A stretch of 64,000 nucleotides of DNA, from positions 9,983-73,982 of the forward strand of contig DFFM01000018.1 of NCBI GenBank assembly GCA_002369515.1, read 5' to 3'. The notes beneath the pieces were generated by a model. That model was not told the origin of the DNA. It did not search any database and was given only the letters and a program-made list of their open reading frames with translations. This document shows, in pieces, positions 22,796 through 34,655 of this stretch. How positions within the stretch are numbered: the stretch's first letter is position 1; each line of letters starts with the position of its first letter. Origin of the DNA: Prevotella sp. UBA3776 (GTDB lineage Bacteria > Bacteroidota > Bacteroidia > Bacteroidales > Bacteroidaceae). Position numbers and translations under genes: made by a program.

Positions 22796-24082
22796 ATGGC
22801 AGACAATACAGAATATAAGAAAAGAATTGCAGATGCCTTATTAGCAGATAAACTGGATGCTATGGGAGCCGTGCTGATTGAGGGGCCGAAAGCATGTGGC
22901 AAAACAACTACTGCAGAACAACAAGCCAACAGCATTCTATATATGGATGACCCAGTTAACATGCGGCAGAACTTGCAATTGGCAGAAACAAATATTAAGC
23001 GCCTGTTGCAAGGTGATAATCCTCGACTTATTGACGAATGGCAGATTGCTCCTCAAATTTGGGATGCAGTCCGTTTTGAGACAGACCATAGGAGGGGTGA
23101 TGGACTATTTATGTTGACGGGGTCTGCGGTTCCTGCTGATGACTCTAAGATAAAGCATAGTGGTGCTGGCCGATTTGCATTTCTCACAATGCGCCCTATG
23201 ACCCTTTGGGAATCGGAGGAATCATCTGGAGATGTCAGCCTCAGTAAACTTTTCTCTCATCCTGATAAGATAGATGGAGAAAGTTCACTAATGATGGAGG
23301 ATGTCGCATTTGCAATCTGCCGAGGGGGATGGCCAATGTCATTGAACAAAAAGACTAAGAAAGCCGCATTGAGGCAAGTGACGGAGTATTTCGAAGCTAT
23401 AACACGTTCTGATATTTCAAGGGTTGACGGCGTAGAGAGAGACGAATATAGGGCTAAAAGGCTTTTACGTTCCTATGCAAGGTTGCAGGGGGCTATGGCA
23501 GGTATTCCAACCATAGTTGAGGATATGAAGACAAATGAGCCTGAAAGCATGAGCGATGAAACAGTAGTATCCTATATAAAGGCTTTAAAAAAGATCTTTG
23601 TTATTGAAGACATGAAAGCCTGGAATCCAAATTTGCGTTCTAAGACGGCTATTAGGACGAGTGATACAAGATACTTCGTAGATCCATCTTTAGCCATAGC
23701 CGCATTGGGTCTTGGCCCTAACGATCTGCTTAATGATTTGGAAACAATGGGGTTGTTCTTTGAGACTCTCTGTGTACGTGACTTGCGTGTATATGCCGAG
23801 GCTAATGACGGTGAAGTGTTCCATTATAGGGATAAGAACGGACTGGAATGTGATGCAGTCGTTCATCTGAGAAATGGTAATTATGGCTTGATAGAGATTA
23901 AACTCGGTGGTGATACACGTATTGAAGAAGGTGCAGCAAATCTTAACGCATTGGAAAAAAAGATAGATACGACAAAGATGAAGAATCCATCTTTTAAGAT
24001 GGTATTAACGGCTGTCGGACAATATGCGTATATGAGAAAAGATGGTGTGATGGTCGTACCAATTGGCTGCCTAAAAGAATAA
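22796..24082 (+). CDS. AAA ATPase with C-terminal DUF4143 domain
   Basis: The 428-residue protein has Walker A (GPKACGKTTT), a Walker B-like LIDEWQ and a sensor motif LTGSAVP, then the DUF4143 domain whose C terminus (LECDAVVHLRNGNYGLIEIKLG) resembles a nuclease-like fold with D and E-x-K. This family is abundant in Bacteroidota accessory regions and its function is not established. The ATG at 22796 was chosen because the upstream frame contains the promoter. Tandem repeats directly upstream may be operators. Confidence 0.88.
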   Translation: MADNTEYKKRIADALLADKLDAMGAVLIEGPKACGKTTTAEQQANSILYMDDPVNMRQNLQLAETNIKRLLQGDNPRLIDEWQIAPQIWDAVRFETDHRRGDGLFMLTGSAVPADDSKIKHSGAGRFAFLTMRPMTLWESEESSGDVSLSKLFSHPDKIDGESSLMMEDVAFAICRGGWPMSLNKKTKKAALRQVTEYFEAITRSDISRVDGVERDEYRAKRLLRSYARLQGAMAGIPTIVEDMKTNEPESMSDETVVSYIKALKKIFVIEDMKAWNPNLRSKTAIRTSDTRYFVDPSLAIAALGLGPNDLLNDLETMGLFFETLCVRDLRVYAEANDGEVFHYRDKNGLECDAVVHLRNGNYGLIEIKLGGDTRIEEGAANLNALEKKIDTTKMKNPSFKMVLTAVGQYAYMRKDGVMVVPIGCLKE

Positions 24083-24128
24083 CCAGTATCGACAGTCAAA
24101 TTCGGAAAGGAAATCGTGTATAGAAACT

Positions 24129-24851
24129 ATGAACAGCGATAGGAAGTATAGCCTGAACTATGGGCAGATGCTCAAGAACAGGATGTCGGTGGTTTTCGAT
24201 GACATCGGCATAGAGGAAGGGGAGGAAGTGGAGCGGATGTGGCTCTCTGATATTATCGACGGGAAGTATGTTGAGGATTATGTGGTAGTGCGCCGGTCTG
24301 CGTACGATATTGAGACGGATGAGGCAGGGGCTGTGCTGGCGAAGATAGAGAACGGACGGATGCTGGTGAAGGCTCCTGACGTGGCGTATTATCGGATTCC
24401 TGAGGATGTCTATCGGATTGCTGTCAATGCTTTCAAGGATTGTAATGCGTTGGAAGAACTGGATGTGCCTTATATGGTGGATGACTATGAAATAGACAAT
24501 GCCTTGAAACAATGCGACCATCAGTTTAAGGTGCATCTGTGGAACTGGTCGTATGACAGCACGAGAAGTGAACAACTGGAGAAGGAGATTGCAGAGGGGT
24601 ATGTTGATGAATATGGATTCGTGTACAGTCAGGACCGCAAACGGCTCTTGAAGGCTGCACCCAAGGTGAAGGAGTATTGGATTCCCGAGGGGGTGGAGAA
24701 GATAGACCATCTGGCTTTTCATCATTGTGTGTTCGAGGACTTGCACCTCCCCTCTACCTGCAGGATGGAGGAATGGCCCTCGGAGGAATACCCCGTGTTT
24801 GGCAATGAGCGTATTCAGGGTTGTATCTGGCCGTGGGAGGAGCCATATTAG
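24129..24851 (+). CDS. LRR/BspA-like protein, C terminus altered by recombination
   Basis: The 240-residue protein has degenerate leucine-rich repeat units of the BspA type: YYRIPEDVYRIAVNAFKDCNALEELDVP and YWIPEGVEKIDHLAFHHCVFEDLHLP. It has no signal peptide, so it is probably cytoplasmic. The last codons (GCIWPWEEPY) run into sequence homologous to the small membrane gene at 21949, so the natural C terminus has probably been lost. A matching LRR fragment follows at 24880-25179. Confidence 0.6.
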   Translation: MNSDRKYSLNYGQMLKNRMSVVFDDIGIEEGEEVERMWLSDIIDGKYVEDYVVVRRSAYDIETDEAGAVLAKIENGRMLVKAPDVAYYRIPEDVYRIAVNAFKDCNALEELDVPYMVDDYEIDNALKQCDHQFKVHLWNWSYDSTRSEQLEKEIAEGYVDEYGFVYSQDRKRLLKAAPKVKEYWIPEGVEKIDHLAFHHCVFEDLHLPSTCRMEEWPSEEYPVFGNERIQGCIWPWEEPY

Positions 24852-24880
24852 GCATTGGCGTATTGTTCCTGATTGGCTAT
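24818..24880 (+). pseudogene. Remnant of a small membrane-protein gene
   Basis: In one frame this reads LYLAVGGAILGIGVLFLIGYLSGQ, closely matching VGAILGIGILFVIGYL...GQ of the protein at 21949-22107. Start region and stop are lost. It lies at the junction of two LRR-like fragments. Confidence 0.5.
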
Positions 24881-25179
24881 CTTTCTGGACAAAGGACTAT
24901 GCGAATCGTGATGAGGAGACGTGGGCGTTTGAGGATGAGGGGGAGTATCGTGTGGATGAACATGGTATCGGCTATAGTCTGGATGGGCATCGGCTGTTGT
25001 TTGCTCGTGCTGAATTCAAGGCGGAAGAGTACCATGTGCCAGAAGGTGTAGTGACGATTTGTTCGATGGCCTTTGCTTCGTGCCGTCAGTTCGTCAAGCT
25101 GCATATCCCGCGTTCTGTGCGTCTGATAGGTGATTTCGTGTTCGGCACTGGTGGTGGGAAGATTGTGATCAGGGACTAA
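24880..25179 (+). pseudogene. C-terminal fragment of a second LRR/BspA-like gene
   Basis: The frame reads EYRVDEHGIGYSLDGHRLLFARAEF, then YHVPEGVVTICSMAFASC and FVKLHIPRSVRLIGDFVF. This parallels the gene at 24129 (VDEYGFVYSQDRKRLLKAAP...YWIPEGVEKI). No plausible start exists in the fragment, whose 5' end merges with the membrane-gene remnant. Confidence 0.5.
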
Positions 25180-25281
25180 AGATGTTGTGCAGACTTTACG
25201 GCCAAATGCCTTTGTGAGAATGGAACATTGCATAGAGCAGAATTGTAGCTTTTGGAGAGATTGTTTTTTTATGGCCTTTTT

Positions 25282-25313
25282 TTTGCCTATCTTGAAATTA
25301 TTCTATAATTTTG
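25282..25313 (+). promoter_or_regulatory. Promoter of the DUF4375-smpB operon
   Basis: TTTG (25282-25285), 20 bases, TAATTTTG (25306-25313), which matches the consensus. The ATG at 25323 follows nine bases after the box, so the leader is only a few bases. Confidence 0.8.
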
Positions 25314-25322
25314 CACACCAAT

Positions 25323-25826
25323 ATGAAAGATGTGAAAGTGAAAGACATTGCGCTGCAGCATGCTGCGGGCGAGGGCATGGATGCTTTCGTGCAGGTTTTC
25401 GTCGATGCCATCAAGGAAAGCATAGGTGGAGAACTGACGGCGGAAACCATGGCCGAACTGAACGTTGACCAGATTACGCTGTTGGGCTACCACATGCTGC
25501 GTGAGGAGGTGATGGAAGGTGGATTTGTGCAGCTCATCCATAACGGGCTGGGCAGTTTCATCTTTCTCAACCCCTTTGCCAAGGTGCTGAAACTCTGGGG
25601 GCTGAAAGAGCTGAGCAAGATGATTTACGAGGTGCGCCGACTGTATGCTCAGTACTACGAGGAGATAGAGCGCGACTGTAGCGACGAAGAGTTCGTGGCT
25701 TTGTACGAGCGTTTCCCTGAGTTTGAGGATTACGATGACGACTTCATCGAGAACGAGGAGGACTGGACGGAGCAGGTGGCACGCCATGTAGATGAGAACA
25801 TTGAGAATTTTGCGAAGATAATATGA
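25323..25826 (+). CDS. DUF4375 (DMP19-like) protein
   Basis: The 167-residue, acidic, helical protein has [24 protein letters not shown] in the middle, as in the DUF4375/DMP19-like family, and ends in a strongly acidic stretch ([16 protein letters not shown]). Its stop overlaps the smpB start (ATGA), so it is probably coupled to smpB. Function unknown. ATG 25323 was preferred over the in-frame codon at 25311, which lies in the promoter. Confidence 0.8.
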   Translation: MKDVKVKDIALQHAAGEGMDAFVQVFVDAIKESIGGELTAETMAELNVDQITLLGYHMLREEVMEGGFVQLIHNGLGSFIFLNPFAKVLKLWGLKELSKMIYEVRRLYAQYYEEIERDCSDEEFVALYERFPEFEDYDDDFIENEEDWTEQVARHVDENIENFAKII

Positions 25827-26302
25827 ACAAGGAACAGCAGGAACTCCGCAAAAAGAGTCCCGTACAGATAAAGAACAAGAATGCATCGTTCGAATACTTT
25901 TTTGTGGACGAGTTCACCGCGGGCATTGTGCTCACGGGAACCGAAATAAAGTCAATCCGTGCCGGCAAGGCTTCGCTGGTTGATACCTATTGTTACATCA
26001 CGGGCGGCGAAGTGTGGGTGCGCGGTATGAACATCTCTCCCTATTTCTACGGTTCTTACAGCAATCATGAGGCCAAGCGCGACCGCAAGTTGCTCTTGAC
26101 GCGCCGCGAAATACACAAGCTGGAGGAGGCCACCAAGGCGGTGGGGTTCACCATTGTGCCCACGCTGATTTTCATCGACCAGAATGGTCGTGCCAAGGTG
26201 GACATAGCTCTGGCCAGGGGCAAGAAGATGTACGACAAGCGTCAGTCGATGAAAGAGAAGGAAGACCGGCGCGAAATGGACAGAGCCATTAAACATTACT
26301 AG
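25823..26302 (+). CDS. smpB: SsrA (tmRNA)-binding protein SmpB
   Basis: The 159-residue protein binds tmRNA and brings it to stalled ribosomes for trans-translation. Recognisable features are the oligonucleotide-binding barrel ([30 protein letters not shown]), [12 protein letters not shown], and the C-terminal basic tail [17 protein letters not shown] that inserts into the mRNA channel. Length is normal. It is translationally coupled to the upstream DUF4375 gene, and metH starts ten bases later. Confidence 0.97.
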   Translation: MNKEQQELRKKSPVQIKNKNASFEYFFVDEFTAGIVLTGTEIKSIRAGKASLVDTYCYITGGEVWVRGMNISPYFYGSYSNHEAKRDRKLLLTRREIHKLEEATKAVGFTIVPTLIFIDQNGRAKVDIALARGKKMYDKRQSMKEKEDRREMDRAIKHY

Positions 26303-26311
26303 ATTTCAGGA

Positions 26312-29161
<2,850 letters not shown>

Positions 29162-29202
29162 CGATGAACACGAATACGGGAAGAGAAAAAACTATTAAAG
29201 GT

Positions 29203-29835
29203 ATGGACAAGGTAAAAAACATTGTTTTCGATTTGGGTGGAGTAATCATCACCCTCGATCAACCGCAGGCCGTGCGACGATTTCAGGAACTGGGTGTCAA
29301 GGACGCCGCCGAGCGGCTCGACCCCTACACACAAACGGGCATCTTCGGCGATCTGGAAAAGGGTAGCATTACAGACGAGGACTTCCGCCGCGAGCTCTCT
29401 CGCCTGGCTGGACGTGAGCTCACATACAGCGACTGTTGCTATGCGTGGCAGGGCTATGCCAAGGAGGTGCCACAGCGCAACCTCGATGCACTGGTCAGGC
29501 TTCGTTCCGAAGGCCACCGCATCATTCTGCTCTCCAACACCAACCCTTATATGATGGAGTGGGTGATGAGCGACCGATTCGACGGCCGGGGCCATTCGCT
29601 GGCTCACTACGTTGACGCCATGTATCTGAGTTACGAGATGAAGGTGCTCAAGCCCGACGAAAGTTTCTTCCGGCAGGTGCTCATGAGCGAGCAAATAGTC
29701 CCCTCGGACACGCTTTTCGTTGACGACGGCCCCCGAAACGTGGCCGCTGCCAGCCAAATAGGCATCCGCACCTTCTGTCCCGAGAACGGTTCCGACTGGA
29801 CTAAGGAGATTTACAAGTACCTGGAGAAGGGCTAG
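29203..29835 (+). CDS. HAD-superfamily phosphatase
   Basis: The 210-residue haloacid dehalogenase-like hydrolase has motif I FDLGGVI (nucleophile Asp; the second Asp is replaced by Gly, as in YihX-type enzymes), motif II LLSNTNP, motif III Lys in KPDESFF and motif IV VDDGPRN. It probably acts on a small phosphorylated metabolite in the cytoplasm. The ATG at 29203 (MDKVKNIVFDLGG) fits the family; an in-frame ATG at 29164 adds 13 residues and cannot be excluded. It follows metH closely. Confidence 0.88.
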   Translation: MDKVKNIVFDLGGVIITLDQPQAVRRFQELGVKDAAERLDPYTQTGIFGDLEKGSITDEDFRRELSRLAGRELTYSDCCYAWQGYAKEVPQRNLDALVRLRSEGHRIILLSNTNPYMMEWVMSDRFDGRGHSLAHYVDAMYLSYEMKVLKPDESFFRQVLMSEQIVPSDTLFVDDGPRNVAAASQIGIRTFCPENGSDWTKEIYKYLEKG

Positions 29836-29910
29836 GGGGCTGACCCTGAAAACTCCAAAGGCTCCGATTATTCCGAATATTCAGAAAGCCCCATAAAAAC
29901 TAACAACAAA

Positions 29911-30777
29911 ATGATGAGTTTCAAGAAAAAGAAAAGATGGCACTTGCTGCCCGGACAGCCAATCACCGAACTGGACAAGCAGGTGATGTACTGGGAACAC
30001 AAGGGTAAGACCGTGCCCACGCGAGACCTTATAAAAACTCCTGAACAGATAGAGGGCATCCGACGTGCAGGGGTGGTCAACACAGGTGTGCTCGACGAAG
30101 TGGCACGGCAGATTCATGTCGGCATGAACACGCTCGAGATAGATCGCATTTGCATGGACTATTGCGAGGCCCATGGCGCTACGCCAGCCTGTTTGGGCTA
30201 TGAGGGATTTCCCAAAAGTGTGTGTACCAGCATCAACGAAGTGGTGTGTCATGGCATTCCCAAGGAAGAGGATGTGCTCTGCGAGGGCGACATCATCAAC
30301 GTGGATTTCACCACTATCCTAGACGGTTACTATGCCGATGCCTCGCGCATGTTCATCATCGGGAAAACCACACCCGAGAAGGAACAGCTGGTGCGCGTGG
30401 CAAAAGAGTGTCTGGAGATTGGCATGGAGGCTGCAAAGCCCTATTCCTTCGTTGGCGACATAGGAAACGCCATCGAGAAGCATTGCCGACGCTACCACTA
30501 CGGGGTGGTTCGCGACCTCTGCGGCCACGGTGTGGGGCTTAAGTTCCACGAAGATCCCGAAGTGTGCCACTACGGCAAGAAGGGGACCGGTATGCTCCTC
30601 GTTCCTGGCATGGTGTTCACTATCGAACCCATGGTCAACATGGGTACATGGCGTGTTTTCATCGATGCGGATGACCCCTATGGGTGGGAAGTGATTTCCG
30701 AGGACGAACAGCCCAGCGCACAGTGGGAACACACCTTGCTGATGACCGACCACGGTGTAGAGGTGCTCACTTACTGA
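29911..30777 (+). CDS. map: Methionine aminopeptidase, type I
   Basis: The 288-residue enzyme removes the initiator Met from new proteins. Seen are the substrate-binding His (CHGIPKEED), the two metal-binding Asp (NVDFTTILDGYYADASRMF), the His in GHGVGLKFHEDP and the Glu in FTIEPMVN. The ~45-residue N-terminal extension (KKKKRWHLLPGQPITE) precedes the catalytic core. A second in-frame ATG at 29914 directly follows the first. Confidence 0.96.
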   Translation: MMSFKKKKRWHLLPGQPITELDKQVMYWEHKGKTVPTRDLIKTPEQIEGIRRAGVVNTGVLDEVARQIHVGMNTLEIDRICMDYCEAHGATPACLGYEGFPKSVCTSINEVVCHGIPKEEDVLCEGDIINVDFTTILDGYYADASRMFIIGKTTPEKEQLVRVAKECLEIGMEAAKPYSFVGDIGNAIEKHCRRYHYGVVRDLCGHGVGLKFHEDPEVCHYGKKGTGMLLVPGMVFTIEPMVNMGTWRVFIDADDPYGWEVISEDEQPSAQWEHTLLMTDHGVEVLTY

Positions 30778-31096
30778 CTTTTGGGGTGCCGAGGTGATCA
30801 TTAGCCTCATGGCAAGGATGTATCATCTTACGCAGAGGCGCGGAGGAGTCTGGGTTTTGGTTGAACAATGAGTTTTGGGGCCTTGCCTTCGTAATTGTAC
30901 GTCTCCTTGATGGTAGCCGTCAGACGGTTGAATGCAGGAGGGGATGGTCGATTCCTCAAAAACTGATGGGATTATTTGCGAATTTCATTTCCTTTGATTA
31001 CCTTTGCACTCCCAAAACGAGATGTCTGGGTGAGGTTTATGAACATGGCAGAAAACATGGAACGAGTGGCCGTGTTATATGCAGAAAGGAAATGGA
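30778..31096. other. Intergenic region map to tsaD
   Basis: This 319-base gap contains the tsaD promoter in its last third. An open frame at 30861-31124 overlaps the promoter and the tsaD start and has no recognisable features. Nothing else is supported. Confidence 0.6.
30975..31006 (+). promoter_or_regulatory. Promoter of tsaD
   Basis: TTTG (30975-30978), 20 bases, TACCTTTG (30999-31006). The leader to the tsaD ATG would be about 85 nt. Confidence 0.8.
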
Positions 31097-32128
31097 ATGG
31101 CAGATAAAAACATATATATATTAGGTATAGAGTCGAGTTGCGACGACACTTCGGCGGCTGTGCTAAGGAATGGGGTGCTGCTGTCGAATGTGACGGCGTC
31201 GCAAGCGGTACACGAAGCTTACGGCGGTGTGGTGCCTGAGTTGGCCTCGCGTGCGCACCAGCAGAATGTGGTGCCCGTGGTGGACCAGGCTCTCAAGAAG
31301 GCGGGTATCTCAAAGGAACAGCTTTCGGCTGTAGCCTTCACACGTGGCCCTGGACTGATGGGGTCGCTGTTGGTTGGGGTGAGCTTTGCCAAGGGCTTCG
31401 CACGTGCTTTGGGCATACCGCTCATCGATGTGAACCATCTGCAGGGGCACGTCATGGCTCATTTCATCAAGGAGAGCGATGACGACCAGTCGGCTCCACC
31501 GCTGCCTTTCCTCTGTCTGTTGGTGAGTGGTGGCAATTCTCAAATAGTGAAGGTAAATGCCTACAACAACATGGAGGTGCTCGGACAGACCATCGACGAC
31601 GCTGCGGGCGAGGCTATCGACAAGTGCTCGAAGGTGATGGGACTGGGTTATCCTGGTGGACCCATCATAGATCGGTTGGCGCGGCAGGGCAATCCACATG
31701 CCTACAAATTTGCAGAGCCTAACATCCCCGGGCTGGACTACAGTTTCAGCGGGTTGAAAACATCGTTTTTATATAATCTGCGTGACTGGGTGAAGGACGA
31801 TCCCGATTTCGTGGAGCACCACAAAGAGGACTTGGCCGCGAGCTTGGAGTTTACCATTGTTGACATCCTGATGAAGAAGCTGCGCCTAGCTGCCAAGCAG
31901 ACGCGCATCAAGCATGTCGCCGTGGCGGGGGGAGTGTCGGCTAATACGGGGCTGCGCAACGCTTTCGGGGAGCATGCTCGAAAGTACGGGTGGAAGATAT
32001 ACATTCCCAAGTTCAGCTACACCACCGATAATGCAGCCATGATTGGAATCACGGGCTACTACAAATATCTGGACGGCGAGTTCTGTCCGATTGATGCGCC
32101 GGCGTTCAGCAAGGTGACATTCGAGTGA
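31097..32128 (+). CDS. tsaD: tRNA N6-adenosine threonylcarbamoyltransferase TsaD
   Basis: The 343-residue enzyme forms t6A37 on ANN-decoding tRNAs with TsaB/TsaE. Typical motifs: ILGIESSCDDTSAAV, ELASRAHQQN (metal-binding His region), TRGPGLMGSL, VNHLQGHVMAH, LVSGGNSQIV and GGVSANTGLR. Length is normal. The ATG at 31097 was chosen over the in-frame codon at 31079 because MADKNIYILGIES fits the family N terminus. Confidence 0.96.
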   Translation: MADKNIYILGIESSCDDTSAAVLRNGVLLSNVTASQAVHEAYGGVVPELASRAHQQNVVPVVDQALKKAGISKEQLSAVAFTRGPGLMGSLLVGVSFAKGFARALGIPLIDVNHLQGHVMAHFIKESDDDQSAPPLPFLCLLVSGGNSQIVKVNAYNNMEVLGQTIDDAAGEAIDKCSKVMGLGYPGGPIIDRLARQGNPHAYKFAEPNIPGLDYSFSGLKTSFLYNLRDWVKDDPDFVEHHKEDLAASLEFTIVDILMKKLRLAAKQTRIKHVAVAGGVSANTGLRNAFGEHARKYGWKIYIPKFSYTTDNAAMIGITGYYKYLDGEFCPIDAPAFSKVTFE

Positions 32129-32197
32129 TAAGAAAGCAAAAGGGAGGGAAGGAGAGGAAAAGCAGAAAGAGATTCTTTAATAAAAAAAAACAGCATT

Positions 32198-32704
32198 ATG
32201 GAATTTGAAAACAAGATTTTGAGTGCTGAGATTCAGCGTATTATGTATGAAGCAGGGCTGACCCTCTCCACGGCAGAGAGCTGCACGGGAGGTCACATTG
32301 CCGAGTCTATAATAGCGGTGCCCGGTTCGTCGGAGTATTTCAAAGGAGGGGTTATCAGCTACACAAACGAGATTAAGGAGCGTCTGCTGGGTGTTGACCC
32401 TCAGCTGATAGCCGAAAAGACGGCCGTCTCTGAGGAGGTGGCAGTAAGCATGGTGCGCGGAGCCATCAGAACCATGCAGACAGACTTCGCCATAGCTGCC
32501 ACAGGAGTGGCGGGGCCTGGGGGAGGCACGAAGGAGATTCCCGTGGGCACCATCTGGTTGGCCTGCGGCTCGGTTGACGAGGTGGCAACGTTCAAGATGG
32601 AGGAGGACGAAGGGCGCGACAAGAATTTGGCCAATGCATCGAGTAAGGCGTTGCACATGTTTCTTGATTTTTTGCGCGAACATGTGGAGAAAAAGAGCGA
32701 ATGA
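32198..32704 (+). CDS. pncC: Nicotinamide-nucleotide amidohydrolase PncC (CinA C-terminal domain)
   Basis: The 168-residue protein corresponds to the stand-alone CinA C-terminal domain, which deamidates NMN to nicotinate mononucleotide in pyridine nucleotide recycling. Motifs: LSTAESCTGGHIAE, FKGGVISYTNEIK, AVSEEVAVSM and ATGVAGPGGGTKEIPVGT. It lacks the N-terminal CinA domain, as is common. It lies 70 bases after tsaD in the same direction. Confidence 0.94.
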   Translation: MEFENKILSAEIQRIMYEAGLTLSTAESCTGGHIAESIIAVPGSSEYFKGGVISYTNEIKERLLGVDPQLIAEKTAVSEEVAVSMVRGAIRTMQTDFAIAATGVAGPGGGTKEIPVGTIWLACGSVDEVATFKMEEDEGRDKNLANASSKALHMFLDFLREHVEKKSE

Positions 32705-32789
32705 CCCCTTATGTAAACGCCAACAGAGCACGGAATTAGCCGGAAAAGAGAAAAAAATCCTTAAATGGGAATATTAATCGAGGAATAAT

Positions 32790-32820
32790 TTTGTTTTTTC
32801 CAGAAAAGTTTGTAATTTTG
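32790..32820 (+). promoter_or_regulatory. Promoter of the rpmB-rpmG-DUF4295 operon
   Basis: TTTG (32790-32793), exactly 19 bases, TAATTTTG (32813-32820). This is a full consensus match, fitting a strong ribosomal-protein promoter. The leader is about 45 nt. Confidence 0.85.
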
Positions 32821-32871
32821 CACCCTGTTTGGAATAGGTATCAAAAACGAAAACAAAAAATTTAGATAGAA

Positions 32872-33135
32872 ATGTCGAAAATTTGTCAGATTACAGGCAA
32901 GAAGGCACAGATTGGCAACAATGTGTCTCACTCAAAGCACCGTACGAAGAGAAGCTTTGACGTAAACTTGTTCAGCAAGAAATTCTACTATGTGGAGGAA
33001 GACTGCTGGATCAGACTCAAGATCAGTGCAGCTGGTCTTCGTCTTATTAATAAGTTGGGTCTTGACGCAGCCTTGAAGCAGGCTGTTCAGAAGGGCTACG
33101 TTGACTGGAAGGACATTAAAGTAATAGGAGACTAA
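32872..33135 (+). CDS. rpmB: Large ribosomal subunit protein bL28
   Basis: The 87-residue bL28 begins [21 protein letters not shown] with the characteristic [10 protein letters not shown] segment and a basic core. First gene of the rpmB-rpmG-DUF4295 operon, with a five-base gap to rpmG. Confidence 0.96.
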   Translation: MSKICQITGKKAQIGNNVSHSKHRTKRSFDVNLFSKKFYYVEEDCWIRLKISAAGLRLINKLGLDAALKQAVQKGYVDWKDIKVIGD

Positions 33136-33140
33136 GCACC

Positions 33141-33332
33141 ATGGCATCAAAGAAAGCAAAGGGTAACAGAGTTCAGGTCATTTTGGAATGCACCGAAATG
33201 AAGAACAGTGGACTTCCGGGCACCAGCCGTTACGTGACGACTAAGAACCGCAAGAACACTCCTGAGAGAATGGAATTGATGAAGTATAATCCTATCCTGA
33301 AGAAGATGACTCTTCACAAGGAGATTAAATAA
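33141..33332 (+). CDS. rpmG: Large ribosomal subunit protein bL33
   Basis: The 63-residue bL33 begins [19 protein letters not shown] and has [18 protein letters not shown]. The paired zinc-binding Cys of the C+ type are absent apart from one Cys, so this is the zinc-independent form, as usual for Bacteroidota. It sits between rpmB and a DUF4295 gene. Confidence 0.95.
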   Translation: MASKKAKGNRVQVILECTEMKNSGLPGTSRYVTTKNRKNTPERMELMKYNPILKKMTLHKEIK

Positions 33333-33344
33333 TAATTAGCACAA

Positions 33345-33503
33345 ATGGCAAAGAAAACCGTTGCAACCCTCCACGAAGGTTCGAAGGATGGTCGCGCTTA
33401 CACAAAGGTCATCAAAATGGTGAAGAGCCCCAAGACCGGTGCTTATGTCTTTGACGAGCAGATGGTTCCTAACGAGGCCGTGAAGGATTTCTTCAAGAAT
33501 TAA
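33345..33503 (+). CDS. DUF4295 small basic protein (52 aa)
   Basis: The 52-residue protein MAKKTVATLHEGSKDGRAYT... with MVKSPKTGAYVFDEQMVP is the short Lys-rich protein regularly found after rpmG in Bacteroidota. It follows rpmG by 12 bases and is closed by a terminator, so it belongs to the ribosomal operon. Its role is unknown but position suggests a ribosome-associated function. It is shorter than many gene-calling thresholds. Confidence 0.88.
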   Translation: MAKKTVATLHEGSKDGRAYTKVIKMVKSPKTGAYVFDEQMVPNEAVKDFFKN

Positions 33504-33534
33504 TCCTTAAGAATAAAGATAATGAACTATTGAG

Positions 33535-33574
33535 AAAGGTTGTCACCTACACTTAGGTTGACGACCTTTTTCAT
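33535..33574 (+). terminator. Terminator of the rpmB operon
   Basis: AAAGGTTGTC (33535-33544) pairs with GACGACCTTT (33560-33569) with one G-U pair. It is followed by TTTTC. It lies 31 bases after the DUF4295 stop. Confidence 0.75.
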
Positions 33575-33614
33575 TTTTATTCCGAAAAATTGTTCATGTA
33601 TCAATAAAATTTGC

Positions 33615-33622
33615 TACCTTTG
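33615..33622 (+). promoter_or_regulatory. -7 promoter box of ftsY
   Basis: TACCTTTG lies 20 bases before the ftsY ATG at 33643. A -33 element is weak (TTG at 33590-33592). Confidence 0.65.
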
Positions 33623-33642
33623 TGGCAAATTGTACAATTATC

Positions 33643-34599
33643 ATGGGTTTATTCGGATTTTTCAATAAAAACAAGAAGGAAACGCTTGACAAAGGTCTGG
33701 AAAAGACCAAGCAGAGTGTGTTTGGCAAACTGGCACGTGCCGTTGCTGGAAAGTCAAAGGTGGACGACGAAGTGCTCGACGACTTGGAGGAGGTGCTTAT
33801 CACCTCAGACGTGGGCGTTGACACCACGTTGAAGATCATCCAGCGCATTGAAGAAAGGGTGGCGCGCGACAAGTATGTCTCCACTTCGGAGTTGAACCGC
33901 ATCCTGCGCGAAGAAATAGCATCGTTGCTTGCCGAAAACCACACCGACGACAACGAAAATTGGGATTTGCCTGCCGACCACAAACCCTATGTCATACTGG
34001 TGGTTGGCGTGAATGGGGTGGGTAAGACCACAACCATAGGCAAACTGGCCTACCAATTCAAGCAGGCGGGCAAGAAAGTGTGCCTTGGGGCTGCCGACAC
34101 CTTCCGTGCAGCAGCTGTTGAGCAACTCTGCATCTGGGGTGAACGAGTGGGAGTGCCCGTGGTGAAGCAACAGATGGGAGCAGACCCCGCCTCGGTGGCC
34201 TACGATACTCTTTGCTCGGCCAAGGCCAATGGGGTTGACGTGGTGTTGATTGACACCGCTGGCCGCTTGCACAACAAGGTGGGACTGATGAACGAGCTGA
34301 AGAAAATTAAGGACGTGATGAAGAAAGTGCTCCCACAAGCCCCCGATGAGGTGATGCTCGTGCTCGACGGATCAACTGGCCAGAATGCCTTCGAACAGGC
34401 CAAGCAATTCTCGGCCGTCACCAATATCACAAGTCTGGCCATCACGAAACTTGATGGAACGGCCAAGGGAGGTGTGGTGATAGGCATTAGCGACCAACTG
34501 AAGGTGCCCGTGAAGTACATCGGACTGGGCGAAGGTATGGAAGATTTGCAACTGTTCAACAAGAGCCAGTTCGTTGACTCGCTCTTCAAGAACGACTAA
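33643..34599 (+). CDS. ftsY: Signal recognition particle receptor FtsY
   Basis: The 318-residue SRP-family GTPase targets ribosome-nascent chains to the Sec translocon. It has a short amphipathic N terminus (MGLFGFFNKNKKE) that can bind membrane, the N domain, then the G domain with GVNGVGKTTTIGKLA (P loop), the DTFRAAA insertion motif, DTAGRLH, and TKLDGTAKGG, ending GLGEGMEDLQLF. The long acidic A domain of enterobacteria is missing, which is normal for this phylum. Start chosen at MGLFGFF, since the upstream GTG lies in the promoter box. Confidence 0.96.
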   Translation: MGLFGFFNKNKKETLDKGLEKTKQSVFGKLARAVAGKSKVDDEVLDDLEEVLITSDVGVDTTLKIIQRIEERVARDKYVSTSELNRILREEIASLLAENHTDDNENWDLPADHKPYVILVVGVNGVGKTTTIGKLAYQFKQAGKKVCLGAADTFRAAAVEQLCIWGERVGVPVVKQQMGADPASVAYDTLCSAKANGVDVVLIDTAGRLHNKVGLMNELKKIKDVMKKVLPQAPDEVMLVLDGSTGQNAFEQAKQFSAVTNITSLAITKLDGTAKGGVVIGISDQLKVPVKYIGLGEGMEDLQLFNKSQFVDSLFKND

Positions 34600-34655
34600 A
34601 ACCGGAATATCGAGACACTTTTACTTACACATATATAGAGGAAAGAGCAGAAAGC

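Noticed and set aside
30861..31124. An 87-codon frame before tsaD
   Set aside because: It overlaps the tsaD promoter and start codon and has no family features.
33141..33503. tRNA genes between ribosomal protein genes
   Set aside because: No cloverleaf or TTCGANNC-type arm was found there or elsewhere in the window.
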